Positions 15,544 through 24,145 of a stretch of DNA of 32,408 bases are shown piece by piece. A program made the position numbers and the translations under genes. The DNA is from Massilibacteroides sp. (GTDB lineage: Bacteria > Bacteroidota > Bacteroidia > Bacteroidales > Tannerellaceae): NCBI GenBank assembly GCA_028708075.1, contig JAQVZS010000004.1, forward strand, positions 1 to 32,408, read 5' to 3'. The notes below the pieces were generated by a model. The model worked only from the letters and a program-made list of their open reading frames with translations, was not told where the DNA came from and did not search any database. Numbering within the stretch: position 1 is the stretch's first letter; every line of letters begins with the position of its first letter.

Positions 15544-15566
15544 GAAAAAGAATCCACAACCCTTGA
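15405..15566 (+). pseudogene. Small Cys/His protein, copy 2 with replaced C-terminus
   Basis: The first 46 residues are identical to the protein at 10083-10265, including C6, C9, H30 and C34. The reading frame then leaves the repeat and ends after seven unrelated residues (GKRIHNP), losing the charged helical tail. An in-frame ATG at 15381 exists, but homology begins at 15405. No GNAT gene precedes this copy. It may be a nonfunctional duplicate, though the metal-site half is whole and both base changes are silent. Confidence 0.6.
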
Positions 15567-15769
15567 TATTGTGATAACCGGAGAATAAACAATTCCTTGA
15601 TGGCTTTCAACCTTTTTCAAGAAACGTTTTTCCTTGTGTCTTATTCTTCTAAATTTCTAAAACAACCAAAGCTCATACTTCAGCTACCCTTTTCTACATT
15701 TCGGATTCCCTTTCATCCGTTTGGGTAAAACAGCACCAATAAACAAAAAGATAAGCTTAAATACAGATA

Positions 15770-15777
15770 TATATTTG
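15770..15777 (+). promoter_or_regulatory. Candidate -7 box for the second efflux operon
   Basis: TATATTTG matches the TAnnTTTG box, but no TTTG lies 19-21 bp upstream and the start codon at 15789 would leave a leader of only a few bases. The region 15567-15788 otherwise shows nothing I can support. Confidence 0.3.
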
Positions 15778-15788
15778 CATAAAAAAGC

Positions 15789-16886
15789 ATGAAATATATC
15801 ATCATTTTTGCTATTACAGGTCTCCTGTTTAGCTGTACTTCGAACAAACAGGCTGAAGACAGCCAAACCCATAGTCTTCCGGTCATTACCCTTGGGGAAG
15901 ATTCCATAACACTATATACAGAGTTTCCAGCGCACATAGAAGGAAAAGTAAATGTAAATATACGTGCACAAGTGGACGGATATATTCAGAAAATTTTTGT
16001 GGAAGAAGGAGGTTATGTGAAAACCGGGCAACTACTGTTTAAGATTGACGATCGTCCCTATATCGAGCAGGTAAACACCGCAAGTGCCAACTTGGATGCA
16101 GCATTAGCCGCCCAGAAGAATGCGAAGCTGGAAGTCGAAAAACATACTCTACTTAGTAAAAATAGTGTTACTTCTGACTTCCAATTGAAGACAGCACAAT
16201 CGCAGTATGAAACAGCGCAGGCCAATGTGTCACAACAAATAGCCGCGTTAGAAGCTGCAAAAATAAACCTCAACTTTACCCTGATAAAATCGCCTGTAAA
16301 TGGTTTTATAGGCCGGATTCCGAAACGCATCGGTAACCTAGCATCAGGTAGCGATACACAGCCCCTTACGACAGTGTCCGAAATAAGCGATGTATACGCT
16401 TATTTCTATATGACTGAAAAAGAATTTCTCCGATTTAATGCCAGGTACAAAGGTGATAATCTAACCGAGAAGATAAGCGAAACAGATAGTGTTTCTCTGA
16501 AACTTGCGGACGACAGCGATTATCCCTATCGAGGAAAAATACAAATGATTAACGGAGAATTTGAGGCGAGTACTGGTGCAATCAGCGTCCGTGCTTCGTT
16601 CAAAAATCCACATTACCTACTCAAGAACGGGAATACCGGACGTATCATACTCCCTTACACGGAAAAACACGTTTTGTTGATTCCCGTATTGTCCACACTT
16701 GACATACAAGATAAGATATTTGTTGTCCGACTGAACAAAGAAAATAAATCCGAACGTGTGGCTATTACCGTCAGTCACAAACAAGGCGATTATTATATTG
16801 TAAAATCGGGTCTTCGCCCCGGCGACAGGATTGTGAGTCGCGATTTGGAAACAATTGAAGAAGGCTCTATCATTCAACCGCAATAA
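15789..16886 (+). CDS. RND periplasmic adaptor, AcrA/MexA-type lipoprotein
   Basis: A 365-residue membrane fusion protein with lipobox LLFSC (Cys 16). The lipoyl half GYIQKIFVEEGGYVKTGQLLFKIDDRPY (about residues 60-90) is classic AcrA, followed by a helical hairpin (90-155), NFTLIKSPVNGFIGRI (second lipoyl half), a beta-barrel and a C-terminal domain ending LRPGDRIVSRDLETIEEG. The hydrophobe/amphiphile-type partner pump starts 4 bp after its stop. Clearly different from the metal-type adaptor at 297-1394, so the window holds two independent RND systems. Confidence 0.9.
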   Translation: MKYIIIFAITGLLFSCTSNKQAEDSQTHSLPVITLGEDSITLYTEFPAHIEGKVNVNIRAQVDGYIQKIFVEEGGYVKTGQLLFKIDDRPYIEQVNTASANLDAALAAQKNAKLEVEKHTLLSKNSVTSDFQLKTAQSQYETAQANVSQQIAALEAAKINLNFTLIKSPVNGFIGRIPKRIGNLASGSDTQPLTTVSEISDVYAYFYMTEKEFLRFNARYKGDNLTEKISETDSVSLKLADDSDYPYRGKIQMINGEFEASTGAISVRASFKNPHYLLKNGNTGRIILPYTEKHVLLIPVLSTLDIQDKIFVVRLNKENKSERVAITVSHKQGDYYIVKSGLRPGDRIVSRDLETIEEGSIIQPQ

Positions 16887-16890
16887 TATC

Positions 16891-19800
16891 ATGTTACAGA
16901 AAATAATAAACAGGCCTGTTCTGGCCACAGTCATCTCAGTCATCTTAGTATTATTAGGCCTAATCAGTCTGTCGCGATTACCGAGCACTCAATTTCCTGA
17001 TATTGCTCCTCCTACCATTAATGTTTCAGGATCTTATCCCGGTGGTAATAGCGAGAGTGTTACCCGATCTGTTATTATTCCGTTGGAGGAGGCTATAAAT
17101 GGAGTAGAAGGAATGGAGTATCTCAATTCTTCTGCCGGAAATGATGGCTTTTTTTCCGTTACGGTGGTATTTAAGTTGGGAATCAACCCGGATCAGGCTG
17201 CCGTAAACGTACAGAATCGTGTTGCACAGGCAAATGGCCTGATGCCACCCGAAGTATTGCAAACAGGTATTACTACAACTAAACAGCAAAATAGTAATAT
17301 CATGGTATTCAATATTGTAAGCAACGATGCAGCAAAATATGATGAGCTATTTCTTCAGAATTATGCCAATATAAATTTAGTGCCGGCGCTCAAAAGAATA
17401 CAAGGTATCGGCAATATAATGATATTTGGAGTAAAAGACTATTCGATGCGTGTCTGGTTAGACCCGCAGAAACTGACCGTCAATGATCTTGTGCCAAGTG
17501 ATATCGATAGGGCAATCCAAAATGCAAGTTTTGAAGCTTCTCCGGGAAAGTTGGGTGCCGAATCAGATGCTCCCATGCAATATACAATGAAGTATAAGGG
17601 CAAACTGAATGATCCTGCTAAATTTGAAAGGATTGTATTGAAAGCTAACTCTGATGGCTCTATGTTGCGTTTAGGTGACGTAGCAAGAGTTGAATTCGGA
17701 GCCTCATTTTATGACAGCGATAATAAACAAGATGGAAAGCCGGCTGTGACACTAATGATACAACAAATTAGTGGTTCAAATGCCAATAAAATAGAAACAG
17801 AAGTCAGAGCCTCCCTTGATCAGTTGTCACAAAGCTTTCCGTCCGGTGTTACGTACAGTATAATTCAAAGTGCTAAAGAACGTTTAGATAAATCCATTGA
17901 ACAGGTGATAAAAACGCTGATTGAAGCATTTATATTGGTTATACTTGTAGTTTTCATTTTCTTACAAGATTTACGTTCTACATTGATACCAGCTATTGCA
18001 GTTCCAGTATCTATTATCGGAACTTTTTTTTTCCTGCAGCTCACCGGATTTTCGATAAATATTTTGACTTTATTTGCGTTGGTCTTAGCGATTGGAATCG
18101 TTGTCGATGATGCAATTGTTGTCGTTGAAGCCGTTCATACAAAGATAACAGAAGTGGGCATGGATGGCAAGGAAGCCACCAAAACAGCTATGAGCGAAAT
18201 TTCGGGAGCTATTGTCTCCATTACGCTGGTAATGTGTGCCGTATTTTTGCCCATTGGGTTTATGGAAGGCCCCGCCGGAATATTTTATAAACAATTTGCA
18301 TTTACCCTTGTATTTGCAATTCTTATATCGGCTGTAAACGCCCTTACCTTGAGCCCCGCTTTATGTGCACTAATTTTAAAACCTCATGAAAAGAGAGGAG
18401 CAGACGGATTAGGTTTTAGGGAACGTTTTTTTTATGCGTTTAATGTCGGATTTAAACATACGACCAATAACTATTTGGGTATCATTAATTTCTCCGTTAA
18501 GCATAAATGGTTTAGTGCAGTAACACTTACTTTGATTACAGTTGTAGCCTTTTGGATGATGAACAGTGCTCCTAAAGATTTTGTTCCTTCTGAAGATGAC
18601 AGCTTTATCACTTATTCTCTATCTCTCCCGGCGGGTACAAACCTGCAACATACAACTGCCGTTATCAACCGGATAGACAGCGCCATTCGTGTAATGCCTG
18701 AAACGCATTCAGTTACAAGTATATCGGGCTTCAATATGCTTAGTAATAGTTCCGGACCTTCTTATGCCGTGGGCTTTATCCGCCTGAAAGACAAAAAAGA
18801 GCGAGGAAAGATACAGGATATGGACAGGATTATAGAGGCGATGAGTACGAGATTAGATAAAGTGAAGTCAGGAGAATTAAGCTTATTCCGTAGCCCTCCG
18901 GTAGACGGTTTCGGTAATGTTAGTGGAGCTGAACTTATTCTTCAGGATAAAACAGGTGGTGATTTGGATAAGTTCAACAAAATCTCACAAGCTTTGATCA
19001 GCGAACTCAATAATGAGCCTTCTATATCTGGTGCTTTCACTACATTTCGAAGCGATTTCCCTCAATTCGAAGTAGAAGTAGATGAAGATAAAGCCTATCA
19101 ATTAGGTACTACACCAAAGGATGTATTAAACACCTTACAATTGTTTTATGGAGGAAGCCAGGCAGGAGATTTTATCCGCTTTGGCAAGTTCTATCGGGTA
19201 AATATCAAAGCTGAAGGACAATATAGAATAGATGAAAGTTCTTTAGGGCAAGTGTATGTGAAAGGTCTAACCGGAAGTATGATTCCGATAAACACTTTGG
19301 TAAAACTCAAAAAAGTATATGGTCCGGAGTCGCTAAGCCGATATAATCTTTTTAATAGTATAGCGGTCAATATACTGCCATCTAAAGGCTATGGAAATGG
19401 AGCTTTGATGGAAGCCGCTGAGAAAGTTATAAAAAAAGGACTGCCAACAGGGTATGGTTACGAGTGGAGCGGGCTGAGCAGAGAAGAAAAACGTTCGGGC
19501 GAACAGATATTCTTAATTTTCGGATTATGTATTCTTTTTACCTATTTTATATTAGCGGCTCAGTATGAAAGCTATATTCTTCCGTTAGCCGTATTGTTAT
19601 CGGTTCCGACCGGGCTGTTAGGTGTTTTTCTGGCAATAAAAATGGCGGGAATAACAAATAATATTTACGTACAAATTGGACTTATTATGTTAATCGGTCT
19701 TTTGGCGAGGAACGCAATACTTATTGTTGAATTTGCGATTCAGGCACGCAAAAAAGGGATACCGATCGTAGCATCTGCCATAGAAGGCGCACGTCAGCGT

Positions 19801-20019
19801 TTTCGTCCCATATTAATGACTTCATTGACTTGTATTATTGGCTTGATCCCGCTAACATTTGCAACAGGCCCAGCCGCTGTAGGAAACCATTCCATCAGTA
19901 TAGGTGTTATCGGAGGGATACTTAGCGGTGTTATTTTGGGCATCATATTTATACCTGTTTTGTATATTCTATTTCAATCATTACATGAAAAGATTTCAGG
20001 GACAAAAAATACGATTTAA
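16891..20019 (+). CDS. HAE1-family multidrug RND transporter, AcrB-type
   Basis: Inner-membrane proton/drug antiporter of 1042 residues. TM4 has GIVVDDAIVVVEAV with D406 and D407, equivalent to AcrB D407/D408. The later LLARNAILIVEFAIQ contains the conserved charged TM10 region. The N-terminus MLQKIINRPVLATVISVILV and the motif FPDIAPPTINVSGSYPGG are standard. I start at ATG 16891, after the adaptor stop, not at 16855 inside it. Substrates are likely drugs, bile acids or lipophilic compounds by family, not provable here. It forms an operon with the adaptor (4 bp gap) and the outer-membrane channel (24 bp gap). Confidence 0.92.
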   Translation: MLQKIINRPVLATVISVILVLLGLISLSRLPSTQFPDIAPPTINVSGSYPGGNSESVTRSVIIPLEEAINGVEGMEYLNSSAGNDGFFSVTVVFKLGINPDQAAVNVQNRVAQANGLMPPEVLQTGITTTKQQNSNIMVFNIVSNDAAKYDELFLQNYANINLVPALKRIQGIGNIMIFGVKDYSMRVWLDPQKLTVNDLVPSDIDRAIQNASFEASPGKLGAESDAPMQYTMKYKGKLNDPAKFERIVLKANSDGSMLRLGDVARVEFGASFYDSDNKQDGKPAVTLMIQQISGSNANKIETEVRASLDQLSQSFPSGVTYSIIQSAKERLDKSIEQVIKTLIEAFILVILVVFIFLQDLRSTLIPAIAVPVSIIGTFFFLQLTGFSINILTLFALVLAIGIVVDDAIVVVEAVHTKITEVGMDGKEATKTAMSEISGAIVSITLVMCAVFLPIGFMEGPAGIFYKQFAFTLVFAILISAVNALTLSPALCALILKPHEKRGADGLGFRERFFYAFNVGFKHTTNNYLGIINFSVKHKWFSAVTLTLITVVAFWMMNSAPKDFVPSEDDSFITYSLSLPAGTNLQHTTAVINRIDSAIRVMPETHSVTSISGFNMLSNSSGPSYAVGFIRLKDKKERGKIQDMDRIIEAMSTRLDKVKSGELSLFRSPPVDGFGNVSGAELILQDKTGGDLDKFNKISQALISELNNEPSISGAFTTFRSDFPQFEVEVDEDKAYQLGTTPKDVLNTLQLFYGGSQAGDFIRFGKFYRVNIKAEGQYRIDESSLGQVYVKGLTGSMIPINTLVKLKKVYGPESLSRYNLFNSIAVNILPSKGYGNGALMEAAEKVIKKGLPTGYGYEWSGLSREEKRSGEQIFLIFGLCILFTYFILAAQYESYILPLAVLLSVPTGLLGVFLAIKMAGITNNIYVQIGLIMLIGLLARNAILIVEFAIQARKKGIPIVASAIEGARQRFRPILMTSLTCIIGLIPLTFATGPAAVGNHSISIGVIGGILSGVILGIIFIPVLYILFQSLHEKISGTKNTI

Positions 20020-20043
20020 TGTTAATAAATTAGGTGTAAAACA

Positions 20044-21441
20044 ATGAAGCATTTTAAATATATATATATAGTTTTTTTCTCCATGTTGTTGACATCCTGC
20101 ATAATCAGTAGAAAGTATCAACAATCAGACCTAAATATGCCGGAGAAATATAGGAGCATGAAAGACAACATAGTTCACGCTCAAGATACACTGCTGCATC
20201 AACCTCACTACTTTTTTAAGAATACGTCATTATTACTACTGCTGGATAGTGCATTCTTAAAGAATAGTGATTTGCTTCTTGCCGTGCAAAATATAGCATT
20301 GGCGGAAAAAACTTTAAATATGGTAAAGCTGAACTACTTGCCGGAACTCAATGCGCAAATTAATGGAAGTTATACTAAGGCATCCGAAAACAGTCTGGCA
20401 GGGCAGTCCGCCGGTCGCCGTGAGACGAAGGATTTTAATTTTTCGACCGTATTGAGCTGGGATATAGATATCTGGGGGAAAATAAAGAATGAGAAAAAAG
20501 AAGCTTTAGCTAATTATTTGAAAACACAGGAAGTTTGCAAAGCTGTACAGACCAGGCTGGTATCAGATATAGCAAAAGGATATTATAATCTGTTGATGCT
20601 TGATGAACAACTCAATATTGCTAATAAAAGCAGAGAATTAAGCGATAGCACTTTACGAATGATGAGGATACAATACCAGGTGGGAGATGCGAATATATTG
20701 GGTGTCAGACAAGTGGAAGCACAGTTAGAAGGAAATAAGATGCTTATATCGCAAATTGAGCAGAGTATAAGTTTGCAGGAAAGCGCTTTAAGTGTTCTAT
20801 GCGGAAGTTATGCTTCTTCCATTAGTAGACAACGGGAAGATAAAGAAGAATTTCATTCCGTACCAGCCGAAGGTTATCCGGCATACTTCCTTTCTACACG
20901 TCCAGACATCAAAGCGGCCGAGTTATCTTTGCAAGCGGCTAATGCTCGAATTGGTGTATCTCAAGCAGCAATGTATCCCAACATCAATATTTCCTTATCC
21001 GGTGGGCTCAACAGTCTGACTTCTTCAAACTGGTTCTCTGTTCCCGCCTCTCTTTTCGGAACTGTAGCGGGAGGAATAACCCAGCCGATATTTAATAGGA
21101 AGAAACTGAGAACGCAGTACGAACAAGCGCTCATTGAAAGAGAAAAAGAGGTCATTAGATTTCGACAAGCTGTTCTCGAAGGGTATGCTCAAGTCTCTGA
21201 TGCTCTGAAAAATAAAGAAGAAACAGAAAAACAGTTTATCTTTGCACTAAATAAAGAAATGGTGTTGAAGGATAATATATCTGCCATTCGAGTTTTATTT
21301 ACTGTAGGAGCAGCTAATTATCTGGATATAATCACCGTACAGTCGGCTTATTTAGAGGCTAGATTGCAGACAGCCCGGCTGTCTATGGAAAAAGTAGTGG
21401 CGAACGTAGAGCTGTATGCTGCTTTAGGCGGTGGGTGGTAA
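20044..21441 (+). CDS. NodT/OprM-type outer-membrane efflux lipoprotein
   Basis: A 465-residue channel component with lipobox LLTSC (Cys 19), unlike the signal-peptide-type TolC protein of the metal pump. Two outer-membrane efflux repeats are visible, with FNFSTVLSWDIDIWGKI (about residues 130-146), the hallmark TRPDIKAAELSLQAANARIGVSQAAMYP and a C-terminal NYLDIITVQSAYLEARLQ. It completes the tripartite pump. Its stop lies 16 bp before the histidine kinase ATG, without a terminator, so pump and two-component genes probably share a transcript. Confidence 0.9.
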   Translation: MKHFKYIYIVFFSMLLTSCIISRKYQQSDLNMPEKYRSMKDNIVHAQDTLLHQPHYFFKNTSLLLLLDSAFLKNSDLLLAVQNIALAEKTLNMVKLNYLPELNAQINGSYTKASENSLAGQSAGRRETKDFNFSTVLSWDIDIWGKIKNEKKEALANYLKTQEVCKAVQTRLVSDIAKGYYNLLMLDEQLNIANKSRELSDSTLRMMRIQYQVGDANILGVRQVEAQLEGNKMLISQIEQSISLQESALSVLCGSYASSISRQREDKEEFHSVPAEGYPAYFLSTRPDIKAAELSLQAANARIGVSQAAMYPNINISLSGGLNSLTSSNWFSVPASLFGTVAGGITQPIFNRKKLRTQYEQALIEREKEVIRFRQAVLEGYAQVSDALKNKEETEKQFIFALNKEMVLKDNISAIRVLFTVGAANYLDIITVQSAYLEARLQTARLSMEKVVANVELYAALGGGW

Positions 21442-21457
21442 TAACAAAGATGAAAAG

Positions 21458-22549
21458 ATGAAAACCGGAAAACAAAAATATAACTGGGAATTACGAATAG
21501 GACTTAGCGCTTTTGTCCTGTTTACTGTTTATGCGATTAATTTTATTTTAAATCCTTACGCATCAACTTGGACGGAGTTATTGAGCTGTAACAAATTTGA
21601 ACTCGCCCTTGATCTTCTATTGACTTTTCTATTCTGTTGGTTAATTATTGAAGCAAGTATTCAGATCTCAAAATGGCTGGAACGTTTTTTGCCGTGGACT
21701 CGCTCTTCTTTGGTTCGTTTTTTTGTCCAAACTATACTTATTATCTTTTCTACGTTACTTCTTATAAATATTCAAGCACATATATATGAATGGATATTCG
21801 GCGATATGCCCCTAACGCAACAGGAACTTTTGGAAACCTGGCAGTTCTTCGTCGTTATAATTATCGTATCTTTATTTGTCAGTGCCGTACACACCGGCCA
21901 TTTTTTATTGAACCGATGGAAAGTTTCTATCTCCGAAGCAAAAAATTTGCAATTAAAAGCAATGGAATTGAAAGAGATAGCTATGCAGTCCGAATTGCAA
22001 TCGTTGAAAATGCAGCTCGACCCTCATTTTATGTTCAATAACTTCAGCACTCTGTCAGAACTTATAAATGAAGATCGGGAAACGGCAACTCGCTTTTTGG
22101 AAAACCTTTCTCGTGTTTACAGGTATATGATACAGAACTTTAAAAAAGATATTATTTCCCTGAGTGATGAAGTGGCGTTTGTCAAAGCATACTGCTACCT
22201 TATCCATATACGCCATGCTGATAATGTTCAGATTGTCTTTGATTTAAATGAAAAATCTCTCGATTTGTATATTCCTCCAATTTCATTGCAATTACTGGTT
22301 GAGAATGCCATTAAGCACAATATCGCCACCAAAGAACAGCCCTTGATTATAACTATAATATCGAACGACAGACAGCAAATAAAAATAAGCAATAACTTGC
22401 AAAGGATTTCCAGCACTTTCTCCGCAACAGGGATTGGACTGAAAAACATCACAGACCGATACCGTATTTTGACCGAAAAACAATTGCCTGTGATAGAAGA
22501 AACTTCCACTTGTTTTTGTGTTACTTTACCTTTAATCAATAATATATGA
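21458..22549 (+). CDS. LytS/YehU-type sensor histidine kinase
   Basis: A 363-residue membrane kinase. Four hydrophobic segments lie at about residues 13-31, 50-66, 87-104 and 129-151, with no large periplasmic domain. The His_kinase domain then has LKMQLDPHFMFNNFSTLSEL, with the phosphoacceptor H190. The ATP-binding part has LLVENAIKHN (N-box, around residue 283) and GIGLKNI (around 325). I use ATG 21458; a GTG at 21431 in the same frame would overlap the channel gene and looks less likely. The response regulator follows after 4 bp. Lacking a sensor loop, it probably senses membrane state or a pump-related signal, which is inference. Confidence 0.88.
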   Translation: MKTGKQKYNWELRIGLSAFVLFTVYAINFILNPYASTWTELLSCNKFELALDLLLTFLFCWLIIEASIQISKWLERFLPWTRSSLVRFFVQTILIIFSTLLLINIQAHIYEWIFGDMPLTQQELLETWQFFVVIIIVSLFVSAVHTGHFLLNRWKVSISEAKNLQLKAMELKEIAMQSELQSLKMQLDPHFMFNNFSTLSELINEDRETATRFLENLSRVYRYMIQNFKKDIISLSDEVAFVKAYCYLIHIRHADNVQIVFDLNEKSLDLYIPPISLQLLVENAIKHNIATKEQPLIITIISNDRQQIKISNNLQRISSTFSATGIGLKNITDRYRILTEKQLPVIEETSTCFCVTLPLINNI

Positions 22550-22553
22550 GGTT

Positions 22554-23312
22554 ATGAAAATACTGATTATAGAAGATGAGAAGCATAATGCTTCCAGATT
22601 ACAACGCTTATTGACTGAGATTTCATCTGAATTTGAAATTGTAGGAGTATTGGAAACTGTCAGAGAAAGTGTATCCTGGCTAGAAAAAAAAATGGCTCCG
22701 GATGTCATCTTGATGGATATACGTTTATCGGATGGTTTAAGTTTTGACATATTCGATAAAGTGGGAGTTTTTTGCCCAGTTATTTTTACTACCAGCTATG
22801 ATGAATATGCAGTCAGGGCATTCAAGGTAAACAGTATCGATTATTTATTGAAACCTATTGAAAAAAATGAGCTGGAAGCTGCCCTGGAAAAAGTAGATAT
22901 AGAAAGGAAAAAGAGTGTCACTAGCCTGGAATTGGAGCAATTGCTGCATCTTTTTAAAGAAGGGGCTCCTGTCTTCCGTAAAAGGTTTCTGTTGCCCAGA
23001 GCTAATGGATATAAAACTTTAGCAGTAGGAGAGATAGGCTATATTTTCACCGAACAGAAAATTACTTATCTCGTTACAGATGATGGAAGTAGCGAGATAT
23101 TAAGACAAACAATGGATGAATTGGAGGATGAATTAGACCCGGAAGCATTCTTCAGGGCGAACCGGCAGTTTATTATCCATATCGACAGTGTCGGTATGAT
23201 CCGGAATGATACGAATGGAAAACTGAAAGTTGTTTTGAAGATTGACCCTGCGGTAGAGATAATTGTGAGCAGGGAGAAAGCTCCTTTGCTAAAAAAATGG
23301 CTGGACAGGTGA
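22554..23312 (+). CDS. LytTR-family response regulator
   Basis: A 252-residue regulator. The receiver domain (residues 1-120) has the acidic pocket EDE (7-9), phosphoacceptor D55 in VILMDIRLSDG, TTSYDEYA with the conserved Thr/Ser, and K in LLKPIEK. The LytTR DNA-binding domain (about residues 140-250) has the EIGYIFTEQKITYLVTDDG and FFRANRQFIIHIDSV motifs. It pairs with the kinase 4 bp upstream and most likely controls the adjacent pump operon. LytTR proteins bind direct repeats, which I could not locate with confidence upstream of 15789. Confidence 0.9.
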   Translation: MKILIIEDEKHNASRLQRLLTEISSEFEIVGVLETVRESVSWLEKKMAPDVILMDIRLSDGLSFDIFDKVGVFCPVIFTTSYDEYAVRAFKVNSIDYLLKPIEKNELEAALEKVDIERKKSVTSLELEQLLHLFKEGAPVFRKRFLLPRANGYKTLAVGEIGYIFTEQKITYLVTDDGSSEILRQTMDELEDELDPEAFFRANRQFIIHIDSVGMIRNDTNGKLKVVLKIDPAVEIIVSREKAPLLKKWLDR

Positions 23313-23333
23313 AGATAAAAAAGATATTTAATT

Positions 23334-23882
23334 ATGATAAGAATTGAAACAGAACGATTGATTATACGGAATTTTAAGGAGAGTGATGCATCCGGATTAT
23401 GGGATTATTTATCACAGCCACGCGTAAATTGTTTTATTGATGAAAAACTCAATACGATAGAAGATGCCGTTGCCAATGTGAAGCAAAGGGAAAAGGATGA
23501 ATTACAGCTTGCTGTTTGTTTGAAAGATGATGATAAAATCATAGGAAATCTTTTTGCTCGGAAAGAAGAACCTGACACATATAGTGTAGGCTGGCAGTTT
23601 AATGGAAAGTACGAGGGGAAAGGTTATGCAAGAGAGGCGGCAAGCACCTATCTTTCATTTCTGTTTAAAAACAAAAATGCACGGCGGATTTATGCATATG
23701 TGGAAGATACAAATTTACGTTCTCAGAAACTTTGCGAACGGCTTGGTATGCGTAAGGAAGGATGTTTTAAGGAATTTATTTCATTTACTCAAAACGAGGA
23801 TGGGACGCCAAGGTATGAAAACACGTTTCAATATGCTGTTTTAAAGAAAGAATTTTTATTATGTGATTTAGATAGCGAATGA
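23334..23882 (+). CDS. GNAT N-acetyltransferase, RimJ/RimL type
   Basis: A 182-residue acetyltransferase with RIETERLIIRNFKESDASGL at the N-terminus, the acetyl-CoA region VGWQFNGKYEGKGYAREAAS (about residues 83-102) and AYVEDTNLRSQKLCERLGMR (motif B). It begins 21 bp after the response regulator stop and may be the last gene of that transcript. It is similar in type but not closely similar in sequence to the enzyme at 9520. The substrate is unknown. Confidence 0.85.
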   Translation: MIRIETERLIIRNFKESDASGLWDYLSQPRVNCFIDEKLNTIEDAVANVKQREKDELQLAVCLKDDDKIIGNLFARKEEPDTYSVGWQFNGKYEGKGYAREAASTYLSFLFKNKNARRIYAYVEDTNLRSQKLCERLGMRKEGCFKEFISFTQNEDGTPRYENTFQYAVLKKEFLLCDLDSE

Positions 23883-23910
23883 TTTATGCCCTTTTGAGGC
23901 GGGTAGCCTT

Positions 23911-23947
23911 AAAAAGAAAAACCCCTAAAACAGTCTATGTTTCAGGG
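23911..23947 (-). terminator. Terminator of tRNA-Phe
   Basis: On the minus strand CCCTGAAAC pairs with GTTTTAGGG (one G-T pair) across a 7-nt loop and is followed by GTTTTTCTTTTT. It lies about 30 bp past the tRNA 3' end. It also lies between the rightward GNAT gene and the tRNA. Confidence 0.75.
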
Positions 23948-23976
23948 ATTTGCTGTGTTTTGTTCCTCTTTTTAAG

Positions 23977-24049
23977 TGGTGCCACCAGGAATCGAACCGG
24001 GGACACAAGGATTTTCAGTCCTTTGCTCTACCAACTGAGCTATGGCACC
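23977..24049 (-). tRNA. tRNA-Phe (anticodon GAA)
   Basis: A 73-nt cloverleaf on the minus strand. The acceptor stem is GGTGCCA/TGGCACC with discriminator A, the D arm GCTCAGTTGGTAGAGC, the anticodon loop CTGAAAA with GAA at 24016-24014, and the T arm CCCCGGTTCGATTCCTGG. The CCA end is not encoded. An open frame across it (23879-24106) is an artefact. Confidence 0.97.
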
Positions 24050-24065
24050 ATTATTTTCAGGATTG

Positions 24066-24096
24066 CAAAGATAGACGTTTTTTTTAACATTTCAAA
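24066..24096 (-). promoter_or_regulatory. Promoter of tRNA-Phe
   Basis: On the minus strand TTTG (24096-24093) and TATCTTTG (24073-24066) are separated by 19 bp, a full consensus match, placed 17 bp before the tRNA 5' end. Confidence 0.85.
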
Positions 24097-24145
24097 TTCG
24101 GATTGAAAAAAGCGATTGTTTTGTATGAAAGAGTAGGGGGACGTA

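Noticed and set aside
9520..15566. Integron-like cassette array
   Set aside because: Single genes such as GNAT enzymes in a row suggested it, but I saw no attC-like imperfect palindromes between them, no integrase gene, and gene orientations differ.
21431..21457. GTG start for the histidine kinase
   Set aside because: It would overlap the channel gene; ATG 21458 directly follows it with a purine-rich site and a normal N-terminus.
23879..24106. 75-residue open frame on the plus strand
   Set aside because: It runs antisense through the tRNA-Phe gene and its terminator; the GATRNRTGDTRIF-type sequence is a known artefact of translating antisense tRNA.
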